Below are positions 24,101 to 31,850 of a DNA stretch of 64,000 nucleotides, one piece after another (the first letter of the stretch is position 1; each line of letters opens with the position of its first letter). The notes under the pieces were generated by a model. It did no database searches. It saw nothing but the letters and a program-made list of their open reading frames with translations, and had not been told where the DNA came from. Both the position numbers and the translations under genes were made by a program. This DNA comes from Piezodorus guildinii (Eukaryota; Arthropoda; Insecta; Hemiptera; Pentatomidae). The stretch spans positions 40,446,139-40,510,138 of the forward strand of contig CM041292.1 of NCBI GenBank assembly GCA_023052935.1, in the 5' to 3' direction.

Positions 24101-25260
24101 ACCTCAGAAGTAAGTGTGGATCGATGGGATTATGAATTTTTTACTATGAACCAGGTAATAGCATTCAGTTTAGGTTTAAATTGTCGTTCATATGCATTAA
24201 TCCAAACTTTTAGAATTACTGTTTATTATTATTATCAAAAATAAAACTTAAGACATTTTGAATGTACTGGGCCTAGACTCAGCACACTGTGGCCATGCCT
24301 AAAACTATATAATCTGATGTCTTGATACAACTTTATCACAATGGATTCATATCTAATGTCTTCTTAATCATACCTGGATTTCTAAATACGGTTAAAGAGG
24401 AAGTTAACATTGTTAGTAAACAAAGTCTATATTAGTATCTATATCTAGTAACATAATATTATCGTATAATATAAAATGGATTTAGTTACTGTATTAAAAC
24501 AAAGAGTTATTCAAAACTCTTAAAACATTTCTGCGCTAAGATAGCAAAATGGTATGTCACTTTTTCATGAATTGAATTTGTTTTACATTCTGGAGTCTCG
24601 TTCCATTATGTGTGGAAGTTAGCATAATATCATAAGTGTTTCCCTTTCAGTCGATGAGTAGACATCTGTTAACTACCTTGTACAAATAAACGAACCAACT
24701 TCAAAATATAAATGAGTGGACACTCGTGGATGAGAAAATCTCAGTTTTAGAAAAAGTCACTAATTACATTTTGCCATCTTAGTACAGACTTATCCATTTA
24801 CATGTAGATGATATTTTTTATATAATATGATAGACAATTGTTAATAATAATTTATTTTCAAAAATTGAATAAAATATTATTACGAAAAATCATTAATCAT
24901 AAGTCATTCAAGAATAGAGAAGGTATTTAATTATCTATTTGTAACCATACTTGTTACATTTACAATTTTAAAGAGAATGTTGTATTTTAGGTGGTATGTA
25001 TTGATCCATCCAATGGAGACATTTTGGATAAAGTTCATATTCCTGCCTCTCAAGTAACCTCTGTTGCCTGGGGTGGTCCTAACCTAGAGGACTTGTATGT
25101 AACAACCGGAAATCTCCGCCCTGATGGAGCTAAATTGCCTGGTAAGACAGTAGTCAGTCCAGAAAATGACGGTTGCATATTTAAAATCACAGGTCTGTCA
25201 ACTTCAGGATTGCCGAATGAAACGTTTCAAGCTATAAATTGTTCTATTATTAGCAGCTAG
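5962..25260 (+). CDS. Regucalcin / SMP-30 family protein, five coding exons
   Basis: The gene encodes a member of the SMP-30/gluconolactonase/LRE-like family, a six-bladed beta-propeller that binds a divalent metal and acts on sugar lactones; in insects the family includes regucalcin and luciferin-regenerating enzyme. Coding exons are 5962-6121, 16088-16294, 20416-20631, 22630-22745 and 24991-25260. They join in frame (phases 1, 1, 1, 0) to 969 nt, or 322 residues, close to the usual ~300. Family motifs are GESPHW near residue 17 (metal-binding Glu), INDGK near 104, RLWFG near 118, VSNGM near 160 and FPDGM near 215 (metal-binding Asn and Asp by analogy with the human protein). No signal peptide is seen, fitting a cytosolic protein. 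The Arg just before the human FND motif is replaced by Ala here. Introns 1 and 2 are swollen by transposons. The exon 3 acceptor is the least certain boundary. Confidence 0.9.
6205..6725 (+). mobile_element. Jockey-type LINE, degenerate 3' end
   Basis: Translated on + with frame changes, it gives an RT C-terminal stretch containing TYGVELWG followed by KPSNSS, typical of insect Jockey-clade ORF2. It ends in a 3' UTR with ACAGTTGTAAATATCAATAAA and an A-rich tail at about 6711-6725. The same tail, ACAGTTGTAAATTTCAATAAA with small variations, recurs at several places in the window. Only the 3' end is present, as expected of 5'-truncated insertion. Confidence 0.7.
6901..9933 (+). mobile_element. 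RTE-clade LINE, near full length with target-site duplication
   Basis: The 12-bp sequence tattaaataaag is found both just before (6889-6900) and just after (9934-9945) this segment, which marks a complete insertion. The body runs from a GC-rich 5' UTR through an endonuclease and reverse transcriptase to a short 3' UTR ending in TTATTATTATT repeats, the typical RTE tail. It sits in intron 1 of regucalcin in the gene's orientation. Confidence 0.85.
7114..9866 (+). pseudogene. RTE ORF: endonuclease-reverse transcriptase, broken
   Basis: The N-terminal part shows the apurinic-endonuclease motifs TWNVRSLN and LQEVRW (7240-7350), then RNQIDHVL and GSDHELV (about 7830-7935). The RT follows with YRGISLLPVCYKI, GDYQCGFR, DYKKAYDS, GLKQGDSLS and the catalytic YADD (about 9137). 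The C-terminal region has YGCETW and a RPKGRPKRRWEDC motif. It cannot be translated whole. The frame changes between about 7440 and 7700, near 8250 and near 9240; there is an in-frame TAA at 9561-9563; and about 70 codons between the linker and the first RT motifs are missing near 8475. A dead copy, so no activity is expected. Confidence 0.88.
10105..10230 (+). mobile_element. mariner transposase fragment (N-terminal HTH)
   Basis: Across two frames the + strand gives GESTVRKCFSRF followed by FDLEHAKHSGR, the mariner helix-turn-helix signature (ESTV..WF..F..G.FDLED...GRP). It is only ~40 codons with a stop and has no visible terminal repeats. Confidence 0.6.
10291..10347. repeat. (TA)n microsatellite, left half
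   Basis: This TA run is interrupted by the Gypsy element and resumes at 15726. The TATA on either side serves as the 4-bp target-site duplication. Confidence 0.9.
10348..10528 (-). repeat. 3' LTR of the Gypsy element
   Basis: Identical to 15545-15725. It is preceded on the element strand by a G-rich polypurine tract. Confidence 0.93.
10529..10538 (-). promoter_or_regulatory. Polypurine tract
   Basis: On the element strand GGTGGGGGGG stands directly before the AGTTAAGG start of the 3' LTR, where plus-strand priming takes place. Confidence 0.85.
10539..10810 (-). other. 3' untranslated region of the Gypsy element
   Basis: This segment between the end of pol and the polypurine tract is very T-rich on the element strand (a run of more than 20 T at about 10735-10760) and holds no env-like ORF. 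Confidence 0.6.
10811..14376 (-). pseudogene. Gypsy pol: protease, RT, RNase H, integrase
   Basis: The main open stretch is 14142-10915. In order it shows an aspartic protease (LVDTGSS), RT (VVIDYRKLN, MPFGLKNAP, catalytic YMDD near plus position 13105), RNase H (TTDASEYALGAVLSQ) and integrase with an H-H-C-C finger (CDVCLRAK) and a D-D-E core (Asp in LQIDSF, Asp in SSDSGREFDN, Glu in GGIERLHS). The same frame continues upstream to 14376 through a single TGA at 14173-14175. Near 10960 the frame shifts once and the C-terminus then runs to a TAG at 10811-10813. All catalytic motifs are intact, but the two disruptions predict no full polyprotein. Confidence 0.92.
14380..15425 (-). pseudogene. 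Gypsy gag, frameshifted
   Basis: The first 206 codons (15425-14805) contain an Ala/Pro-rich N-terminus and a capsid-like helical region. The reading frame then shifts; the continuation is read in another frame from about 14845 to the TAA at 14380-14382. This second part is basic and holds two zinc knuckles, CHGCGKLGHLVAQC and CFECGVEGHMARHC, both fitting CX2CX4HX4C. Similarity is continuous across the shift, so a one-base indel near 14840-14850 is likelier than programmed frameshifting. The stop TAA lies in the same frame as pol. Confidence 0.85.
15528..15545 (-). promoter_or_regulatory. Primer binding site for tRNA-Phe
   Basis: On the element strand the 18 bases after the 5' LTR are TGGTGCCGAAACCCGGGA. 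This is the complement of the 3' end of animal tRNA-Phe including CCA (TCCCGGGTTTCGGCA plus CCA). It sets the start of minus-strand synthesis. Confidence 0.85.
15545..15725 (-). repeat. 5' LTR of the Gypsy element
   Basis: On the element strand it begins AGTTAAGG and ends CGCATAAG(T). The final T/A pair may be shared with the primer binding site, so length is 180 or 181 bp. It matches the other LTR without a difference that I can find. Confidence 0.93.
15726..15789. repeat. (TA)n microsatellite, right half
   Basis: Continuation of the TA run that the Gypsy element split. Confidence 0.9.
16088..16294 (+). CDS. Regucalcin coding exon 2
   Basis: The acceptor TTTCCAG ends at 16087 and the donor G|GTAAGT is at 16294/16295. 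It encodes the blade containing GCHHNICLIDWD and the INDGKCDETGRLWF segment. It is separated from exon 1 by a ~10-kb intron that contains an RTE LINE and a Gypsy element. Confidence 0.93.
16295..17290. other. Regucalcin intron 2, first part
   Basis: AT-rich intronic sequence with short A and T runs. I see no ORF or element in it. A slightly GC-richer patch at about 16965-17045 is not recognised. Confidence 0.5.
17291..18495 (-). mobile_element. Tc1-type DNA transposon, 5'-truncated and decayed
   Basis: The plus-strand left end is CACTGCCGGACAAAATTAAA preceded by TA (17289-17290), a Tc1 terminal repeat with its target site. Transposase remains read on the - strand in several frames. The HTH region has GHTRRVGQGRPRST, the catalytic region NFIFMHDNARPHVA and VMVWPPRSLDMNPIEHVWD, and the C-terminus ends in ARGGNTNY. 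Frame changes occur at about 17815 and 18085, with a C-rich stretch near 17985-18003. The N-terminal end stops near 18495, where another LINE scrap begins, so the right terminal repeat is lost. Confidence 0.85.
18497..18616 (-). mobile_element. LINE reverse-transcriptase C-terminal scrap
   Basis: The - strand gives WRRPGRHRKKWIGG, then REDMAARGLTEDSRDRE, like the Arg-rich end of RTE/BovB-type ORF2 (RPRGRP..RW.D..R.D). The piece is ~40 codons and lies exactly between the broken Tc1 and the broken Harbinger, at whose junctions both are truncated. Confidence 0.5.
18617..19686 (-). mobile_element. PIF/Harbinger transposon, rearranged, one end kept
   Basis: The right terminus on the - strand starts GGCCCGGTTGCACCGACC at 19686 and is followed on + by TAA, fitting the 3-bp TWA target of PIF/Harbinger. 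The coding part resembles the nuclease HARBI1: RRYRF..ETV, NIDKSTVYRIIPRI, and after a stop VIGAIDCTHIKIQS, the first catalytic Asp region. The element then ends abruptly near 18617, so most of the DDE domain and the left terminus are missing. About 260 bp (18903-19163 and 19236-19496) are tandemly repeated inside it. Confidence 0.8.
18679..19530 (-). pseudogene. HARBI1-like transposase N-terminal region with internal duplication
   Basis: This is one open stretch of 283 codons in which an 86-codon block (RRKMNTISSDEYS to ETVLNMID) occurs twice with few changes. The second copy alone continues into the HTH-like LLNLKRYYATSSYQQVL region. The upstream hydrophobic stretch is probably translated 5' non-coding sequence, because the natural start is likely the Met in RRKMNT. 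A stop after FYRIKCFL separates it from the catalytic motif. Confidence 0.75.
19687..20415. other. Regucalcin intron 2, last part
   Basis: No gene or element end identified. The sequence attaagattatattg is repeated just before exon 3 (about 20357-20399), which may have disturbed the acceptor region. Confidence 0.45.
20416..20631 (+). CDS. Regucalcin coding exon 3
   Basis: It encodes TYNTHSIFVGDD through VSNGMTFDPD and YSIGRFDYNKDGSI, and ends at the donor G|GTAAGT (20631/20632). The 5' edge is uncertain. Family alignment would favour a start ten bases or so earlier, at GTACTCAATCC, but no AG precedes that point. The AG at 20414-20415 keeps phase 1 and gives a protein slightly shortened in the loop after RLWFG; it lacks a good polypyrimidine tract. 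Confidence 0.85.
20632..22629. other. Regucalcin intron 3
   Basis: AT-rich, with an A/TA microsatellite at about 21072-21123. Two similar short segments, gctaatgacggcggggtacg (about 21370) and gctaatgacgggtgcgttaa (about 21973), enclose ~600 bp in which a 75-codon - strand ORF (21390-21617) lies. I do not recognise it; a decayed DNA transposon is possible. Confidence 0.4.
22630..22745 (+). CDS. Regucalcin coding exon 4
   Basis: The acceptor TTTTAATAG ends at 22629 after a long T tract, and the donor GAG|GTATTG is at 22745/22746. The exon carries FPDGMTIDKDGNLWVAMFG, the most strongly conserved SMP-30 motif, with the metal-binding Asp in PDGM. It ends in phase 0. Confidence 0.93.
22746..24990. 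other. Regucalcin intron 4
   Basis: 2.2 kb of AT-rich intron. No ORF, terminal repeats or tRNA-like segments were noticed. Confidence 0.5.
24991..25260 (+). CDS. Regucalcin last coding exon
   Basis: The acceptor TTGTATTTTAG ends at 24990 and the stop TAG is at 25258-25260. It encodes the closing blades, with SQVTSVAWGGPNLEDLYVTT and the GCIFKITGL C-terminal family motif. Confidence 0.93.
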   Translation: MVCIDPSNGDILDKVHIPASQVTSVAWGGPNLEDLYVTTGNLRPDGAKLPGKTVVSPENDGCIFKITGLSTSGLPNETFQAINCSIISS

Positions 25261-25354
25261 AATCTACAATGGAAGGATTTGTAGAATAGTAATGGCAGAT
25301 TTTTTAGATTGAGTGTTTGCAATATCTCTGTAACATTTCTTTAAATTATTGTAA

Positions 25355-25360
25355 AATAAA
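25355..25360 (+). terminator. Polyadenylation signal of regucalcin
   Basis: An AATAAA lies about 95 bp after the stop codon and is followed by A-rich sequence, the usual spacing for a short insect 3' UTR. Confidence 0.6.
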
Positions 25361-26355
25361 AAATTGAAAATAATTGTGAAAATCTTCATTACCTTTTTTT
25401 TTATATTCATTTTAAAATATATTTCTAAATTGGTTTGTAATCAAGTTATTTTAGTGCAATTTTTCGGTGTAAGGCTGCTGAAAGGTACAAAGCCTTCATG
25501 ATTGGTTAAAGAGGAGAGGGCATTTGATTATGACTTAAATTAAACTTTTGTGTGGGAATAATATTTTTATGGGATCTAATTTTTTAAATTGTTTTAGTTT
25601 TATTAATGGCCTTATTTTTATTCCATCTTTTTTTAATTTTTTTTATTATAAATTCTATCTATTATAAATATTTTTGGTAGAGACTCATATTCCAAGAATG
25701 AAGAGGTATAAATCAATTAAAACTTTTTGCCTGTTATGGATGTCTTCACTTCTCAGTTTTAAAAAGTATTTTCATAATTATAGAATTTTATAATTCTGAT
25801 CTTAAAACTTTTTTTTTTTTTTTAATATATAAATGATCTTCAAGGTTTGATAGATAATCATACTTGGTATTTGTAAGTAGCAAGCATTGGTTAATATGTA
25901 AGTAACATTTAAATTACTTTATTTTAAAGTAATCCTTTCATATTTATTGATTTAATTCATTGTTCATGATTTTAAATTTGCTTAGAATCAGGCTTTTTAG
26001 GAGAGATTAATTATTTCATACAGTCTTAAGACTATTAAATAAATGTCAGAAGCACCAGGAAAGTAAAATGAGTAAAAAAATTATATTAACAATGTATTAA
26101 CAAATATGAACAATAACAGTACAAAATACTATAGATGACTAATCAGTCTGTATTTACATAAATATTTAAATATCACATACATTTAAACAATGAAGTAAAA
26201 TACTATTGCACTTACAGGCTATTATTGTCTTGTCTTATCTTTTGAATTAAGGAACATAATTTGTACACATAGCTACTCTCTCACTGAACTATTATTGTCT
26301 CGACATTTTTTAAATTCCTAATTGTAATGTCTTTCTCATAAATAATTTTTGAGCA
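25361..26355. other. Convergent intergenic region
   Basis: Lies between the 3' ends of regucalcin (+) and HRP-A (-). It holds no ORF or element that I recognise; the HRP-A 3' UTR must fall in it, but no clear AATAAA on the - strand was found close to the stop. Confidence 0.45.
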
Positions 26356-27655
26356 TCATCTATTTTTGATTTTATCTCCAAAGCGAACCGACTGAAAGCT
26401 TGATGCATCCCCATCTGCTGTGTGCCCAACATGTGAGGTATATCCTACTCCACTGTGACTTATCTCTGTGCGGAATCCCTTTACCTTTGTGTTGACAACT
26501 GGGTTTTGTACATCAACTTCTGGCTTCTTTGTTGTAGGTCTTTCTATTACTTTTTTTGGAGCTTTATTTCTAAGTGCTTGAGTGAATGGTCTCTTCTTAT
26601 CCTGTTCCTTTATTTCTGGTTTCTGCAAGTCATGTTCTTGAGTTATTGGCTTTGTCCAAATTTGCTGTGGTTGTTCGACAACATCTTGAGACCAGGTCTG
26701 ATGGACAGCCTCCTTTGGCCACAAGTTTTGTTCCTGGACCTCTTGGTTCCACAAATAGGGTGGCTGAGTCACTATCTGCTTTGCCCAAATCTGTTCTGGG
26801 ATTTCTTGTGTTGTCCAAAGCTGATGCTCTTGCATAACATGCTTATGCCCTAGCTGTGGTGCTGGCACCACTTGAATTTCAGGCTTGGATAAATTAATTT
26901 CACCATTATGTTCTGTTCTGTAGTCCTCAATTACAAAATGTGGACCCTCTGTAACCTGTGGAACAGCTTGCACTTGTGACCAAGGGTTTTCTCTCATGTG
27001 CCAGCTAATATGTTCCTTTCTTTCTGGCCAAAGTGGTGAATCGTTTAAGAGGCCATCATCATTATATTCATTATAGTCAGCATATCCTTTTTCAATTGGC
27101 CGACGTGATTTGGACTTCTTGCTTTTCTTTGACTTTGATGTCCTATTTGATTTTTTCGGTCTCTTCTGACTGTAGGGCCTACGGGAGTAGGGTTCATGAC
27201 TGTAGTAGAATGCATTGTGCCTGTGCTGCCTCTTGGGCCTGTCTTCTTTCCAACTTGTCCTTACTGTAGTCCTCCCTTTCTTGCTCCCTTCTCGGTAATT
27301 TCCCCATTTCTCACCTTTTTTCTGACTTCTCCATACTGTTGGTTCATTATTGCTTCCAGACTTATGATATTCTTCATTCTCTTCATCCTCATCCTCTTCA
27401 TCTCCAAACCCTTCTTCTTCTTCTTCAATATCATATTTCCATTCATTACTAATCAGTCCCTTGTGGGGAATATGCTTACTATGCTTATGATGTGCTCGAA
27501 ATAAATTTTGCCATTCTTTTCCAATAGGTTCTTCTTCTTCCACTACATGAATGCTATGGATTGGTTTTGGTTTATGCTTGTAGACGTGGACTTTTTTTAC
27601 ATGGTGATGGTGGACATGATTTATCTTCTTAGGCACTTTAACTATTACCCTTTTA
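26356..27655 (-). CDS. HRP-A coding exon 3
   Basis: The acceptor TTTTCAG ends at 27656 and the exon runs in one open frame to the TGA at 26356-26358. The open frame extends upstream of the acceptor through intron sequence, so an unspliced start at 27693 would be misleading. Confidence 0.88.
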
Positions 27656-29564
27656 CTGAAAACAAAATTCAGGTTTTTAATTTTATATATCATATATGTA
27701 AATTAATGTACTTTATGGTTATTGTTCAATGTGCTTTTGTAGATAATATAAAAGTAGAATAAATTAATATAAATAAATAAATAAAGGATATTACTGTTTC
27801 ACATCATCTGCAGATATGGTTACAGTGACAGCCAAGAAAATAATTACCACTGCAATTGGTTGAATCTGAAACATCGAACATTTATAAAATATTACAATAT
27901 ATTTAAATATTTACTGGAAGGAATTAGTCCGGGTGGCGGTCATTAAATGAAACAACTAAATAGTTTCTATTTATTGTTTGCCAACGTTTCGACCCCCTTT
28001 GTGGGTCATCATCTGGGCTTTTTAGAACTGGAAATGTGGTGATGAGAAGAGCGTGAGTCACCTGAAGGTGTAGAAATGATGGTTTGTAAATTACAAATGA
28101 ATAAAGTATTTAGTTGTTTCATTTAATGACCGCCACCCAGACTAATTCCTTCCAGTAATTCTCAACGGTCAACTAATTACATCCACATTTAAATATTTAG
28201 TTTCAAATTAATTTTTCTTGAATTTAGAATTCCATCTCTAAAAATATTTAAACCTTAAACTGCTTTATTATGAATGCTAAGTGTTTTAAAGGGTAAAATT
28301 AGGATTCTTACTTATTCATCAGTGAAGTTATGATATTGTTAGTTTTTTAAAATTATTTTATTATTTGAACAACATAGTTTTTTATTGTAATTTATTATAC
28401 ATTTATTTTAATAAAATTAGTTTTATATTTTCTAAATATGTTTATTTATGTTAATTGTTTTTAATCATCAAAATAAGGTACAGTTTTAAGGCATCTTATA
28501 AATAATAGTAATTAAAAAGTACAGAAATTAAAAAAATGACTGACTTCAAGTTATGTTTAATTTTCACTTTACGTTTTATACATCAAAAACCACTTTGGTT
28601 TTCTGCATTTTTGTCAGTAATTGAATCTTTGTGAATAATCTTGTTTTGATCCAATTTAGATAGGATTTCAAAACCTTTTTGTACAGAATGACAATATTTA
28701 AGAAAACAGCTGGTTTGATTTGGATTAAAGTTATTAGAAATTAAAAGATTTAGTAATTTTATGGCTTTTATTTACTGCTGACCAAATATATAGTCTTGAA
28801 CATACATTAATTTAAAAAACAGGATTAGCACTGAATTGGTCCTATGTAATTTTATGTATTTATATTTCTTTACATGCCCATGGAATTTTGAATATTTTAA
28901 TAAATTGCGTTTAATACATAGTTAATGATGCACTGACTCACCGGATCGTCATGTTTTATTTATTTATCAATGCATTTATAAATTGAAAATTTAATTGAGT
29001 AAATTGATCATAAAGTACTATTTTGGCTGTCAATTAGTTGTGAGTATTGATATACATAAATAATGTTTAGAAAACGTTTTACTTAAATGTTTTTTTGGAT
29101 GAAAAAAAGAAAGAAAACAATGAGATACGTATAAAAAAAAAATCATTTTTATTTTAAATAATAAGCTTTGCAAGATGATTGACTCAAGTAAGATTGAAAA
29201 TAAAACATTGTAATGAAAAAAAAATTAATAATGAATTTGTTGCTTCTTTTTTATTAAAAAATAAATGGGTCAGTCAAAATCTCTATTGGTTATATTAAAT
29301 AATTGATTTGAAGCAAAAAGCTATCTTTATAAATATTTTCATTTTCAAATCTAAACCTTTTGTAATAACCTGAAGATTAATAAAATGATTTATGTATTAT
29401 GCATCATCAGCAGATATCAGGTCCAAATAATTCTTCTTATAGCAAGAAAACAAACATTCTTAAAACAGTTTAAGAAGTATTTTTTTCCCGAGAAATGGTT
29501 CAAAAATACTACTGCTAAATATAACATGTTAGTATGTACTTAGACTTACCCTGGTACGTTCCAT
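26356..29564 (-). CDS. HRP-A: secreted His-, charged- and Trp-repeat-rich protein, three exons
   Basis: Exons on the - strand are 29564-29550, 27865-27795 and 27655-26356. They join in frame (15+71+1300 nt, phases 0 and 2) to 461 residues plus TGA. The joined N-terminus is MERTRIQPIAVVIIFLAVTV followed by TISADDVK, a clear signal peptide. Next come KRVIVKVPKK and a His/Lys-rich stretch (VHHHHVKKVHVYKHK), an acidic block (EEEEEGFGDEEDEDEENEE), a basic RS/KSKKSKKSK block and a Trp/Gln repeat of ~11 residues (LWTTQEIPEQ, IWAKQIVTQ, LWNQEVQEQ, LWPKEAV, IWTKPITQ). The C-terminus ends FGDKIKNR. No enzymatic domain is visible. Such proteins occur in insect cuticle or gland secretions, but that role is inference. 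The neighbouring HRP-B has the same exon plan and the same KKVI(I/V)K(I/V)P opening. Confidence 0.85.
27795..27865 (-). CDS. HRP-A coding exon 2 (signal peptide)
   Basis: The acceptor GTTTCAG (plus 27866-27872) and the donor CA|GTAATA (27795/27794) bound 71 nt encoding the hydrophobic IQPIAVVIIFLAVTV core. The exon ends in phase 2. Confidence 0.85.
27905..28190. mobile_element. Penelope-like terminal-repeat remnant, head-to-head (in HRP-A intron 1)
   Basis: The left edge, ACTGGAAGGAATTAGTCCGG, returns inverted at the right edge (~28108-28158), with arms of ~50 bp including GGCGGTCATTAAATGAAACA. Inside, the - strand reads GATGATGACCCACAAAGGGG followed by GTCGAAACGTTGG, a hammerhead-type core (TGATGA, stem, GAAAC) with a changed first core base. 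Penelope-like elements carry such motifs in their terminal repeats. A near relative lies at 59390-59735. Confidence 0.6.
28191..29543. other. Rest of HRP-A intron 1
   Basis: AT-rich intron sequence without recognisable genes or repeats. Confidence 0.5.
29550..29564 (-). CDS. HRP-A coding exon 1 (five codons)
   Basis: ATG GAA CGT ACC AGG is followed at once by the donor GTAAGT (plus 29544-29549). It is too short for an ORF finder, but it sits ~35 bp downstream of a TATA box and joins in phase 0 to the signal-peptide exon. Confidence 0.8.
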
Positions 29565-30139
29565 CGTGCAACTATCCTCTTGGAACTTTCTACTGGAGCA
29601 TATATAGCGACCTTCGCGGTACACCGATCTTGGCGTTACAATATCCCTCCTCCATATCTACTTCTTCCGCTTATTAATAACTGACTCCGGAAGCCCACCC
29701 GATCTTCGTCGCTTCTTCAGCGCACGTCCTGCTTTCGTGTGGACAGTCCTCTTGAATCGCAAAGTGGCCGTGACGAAGTGTCCCATTGTGATGCGTCTGT
29801 TGTCAAGGCTATTTTTACGAATTGTAACAATGGATTTAAGAAACTTTGAAAATGGAATATTTGTATTTGATATGAAACATTTTGATTCATTTAATGTCTT
29901 TCTTAGGTATACGCATATCTCAATGAAGTACGCCTTGACCGTATATTATATTCAATATTATGTACAATTCAATACTTGCATTTAAAACTTTTTTTGGACG
30001 ATAAAAGAAAAAAAATGTGATATCTGAAGGGTAAATTAAATACTATAGTTCGAAATAGACACAAAGCAAATTGTCTTGCGTATGTGATAATAAAAAACAA
30101 GGCCTAGAAGAGCCCAAGAATTGTAAAGTTTTACCAGTC
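29565..30139. other. Upstream region of HRP-A
   Basis: About 180 bp of GC-richer sequence (29565-29830) precede the HRP-A TATA box. A + strand ORF at 29737-29985 has no recognisable features and is not called. Confidence 0.45.
29598..29607 (-). promoter_or_regulatory. TATA box of HRP-A
   Basis: On the - strand CTATATATGC lies ~35 bp before the ATG, which puts the transcription start only a few bases to ~10 bases ahead of the start codon. The surrounding sequence is GC-richer than the neighbouring intron. Confidence 0.65.
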
Positions 30140-30620
30140 TCTTTCAGGGACTGAACAATGTTTTGCTAGGCACATATCGACAGTGTCCTGAGTGTAGTCC
30201 TGTCACTCTCCTCAGAGTTATCCTGTCGATTGAGATAAAAGTACAGGGCTCTACTGGGTCCCTCCAAGAACAGACTAGATTGACAATGCTTCCCAGTTTA
30301 CTTCCAGTAGAGCCTGGTTTTATTGCCAACAGCCGTCTTAATCCGAACTTTTGCATAGCTGAGGCTTATTCCACAAACCGGCTGGGGTGTGGATGGTATC
30401 TTAGCAGAAACCCTTCTTACGAGGTTATCGGCTCTCTCATTGCCTAGAATGCCTGAGTAACCAGACACCAAAAGAACTCACCCTTTTTGTATAGAAGGGT
30501 GTTCAAATTTCTTTTACAATCTTACACTAGTTTGGACCGAGTCTTGTAGCAACCCATAGCTCCAATAGCAGCTTGATTATCAGTATGGCTAGTTATAAGC
30601 CTGTCACCTCTTCTAAAATT
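30140..30620 (-). mobile_element. LINE ORF2 RNase H fragment
   Basis: Translated on the - strand with frame changes it gives DNQAAIGAMG, then a degenerate WxxGHxG region and MREPITS, CGISLxYA-like SAMQKFGLRRLLAIKPGST, and RRVTGLHSGHCRYV. The order and the (L/F)(T/S)GHCR motif match the RNase H tail of Jockey/R1-type LINEs. It has several stops and no ends. Confidence 0.65.
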
Positions 30621-31104
30621 AGGGTTTGAGAACAGAAGTTTATAAATAAATGAAGTTAATATGAAGATTGATGATGTATCGATTCCGATTTTTTTCCCCC
30701 ATGAATCTTAAGTTAAATAATGACAGTTTATTCACTGATCATAAAGTTGTAGATTTTATTAAATATTTATAAGGAGAAAGAATTACGAAAAAATCAGTAA
30801 AAAGCTTATTGGGATCAGAAAGGTTTTGGGAGGATTACGTTTTTAAGCTTGCGAAAAAGGTGGGTAGGAAGAAAGATGCTGGGTAAAAAATGCCAAGCTT
30901 TAGACGCAACCGTCGTAATATTTTTAGTTATCGTTTAAAAAGAAGTAGTTAATGAAAAAAAACAAACAAAAAAAAGTTTTCTTAAACTGCTAAATATTTA
31001 ACAAAAAGCGAGTAATTTTACTTTAGAAGTTCAATAGGTATGTTTCTTTGTCAAAATCTATGATGAAAATATTTTAAATTTAAGATCTAAAACATAAGCT
31101 CAGG
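30621..31104. other. AT-rich intergenic stretch
   Basis: Nothing recognised. Confidence 0.4.
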
Positions 31105-31218
31105 AGTGCTGCCATTGGGTAGTTCTTCTTCAAGTTTGTATCACGCCATTTAACATTTGTCACATTTACTTGTTGTACCTTGAAGTACAGTTGTAAATTT
31201 CAATAAATGATGTTAAAA
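31105..31218 (+). mobile_element. Jockey-type LINE 3' tail
   Basis: Contains the shared 3' UTR end (CACATTTACTTGTTGTACCT, then ACAGTTGTAAATTTCAATAA) found at 6630-6710 and 35333-35376, followed by an A run. Only ~110 bp remain. Confidence 0.55.
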
Positions 31219-31328
31219 AAAACATAAGCTAATGAGGCAGAATGGCTTAGAACATTATCCTTATTGAAGTATCGGTTTTATATTGTAGTTTCTTGCTCTT
31301 GATCTGAACCAAATGATCACGATTTAAA

Positions 31329-31483
31329 CAATAGGGGTACTCACTACGTTTGCTATAGCATGCTATTTGTGCTATTGTGCTAAACCCATCAATTTTATAC
31401 AGGAAATAACTGCAGAAACTCGACGGGTTTAGCAAAATAACACAAATAGCATGCTATAGCAAACGTAGTGAGTACCCCTATTG
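31329..31483. repeat. Short palindromic MITE-like element
   Basis: Arms of ~59 bp starting CAATAGGGGTACTCACTACG are inverted around a ~36-bp loop. They differ by only a few bases. No coding capacity and no assigned superfamily. Confidence 0.8.
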
Positions 31484-31850
31484 TAGAAAAATAAGATCCT
31501 TTCAATGAGAATATTTAAAAAAAAGAAAGATAGCAAACCGCATAAAAGTGAATTTCATTGACGATATGCTGAATTTCATGTATTTACTTTGCTAGAGAAC
31601 ATTTTTTCTCTAATTCAAATGAATTTTGGAAAGATGGTTTGTGTTATATCAGTTGAAAAGAAATAGTTTTCATAAAATATGGAAAAAGGTTTAGAAAAAA
31701 AAATTATGCGTATGTTTTAATTTTTTTATTAACAAAAACAATAAAAAAATGGCTTCTGTACAAGCGTAACAATATACAGTTTAAATAAATCTGGTTCACT
31801 ATACAATTGGTAGTTGTTGAGGTTGTCTTTGGTTGATCACATCCAATGGC

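Noticed and set aside
26586..26837. + strand ORFs over HRP-A
   Set aside because: Shadows of the - strand coding exon with its long open frame and consistent splice sites.
29737..29985. + strand ORF upstream of HRP-A
   Set aside because: 82 codons in AT-rich sequence, no motif, no splice or promoter evidence.
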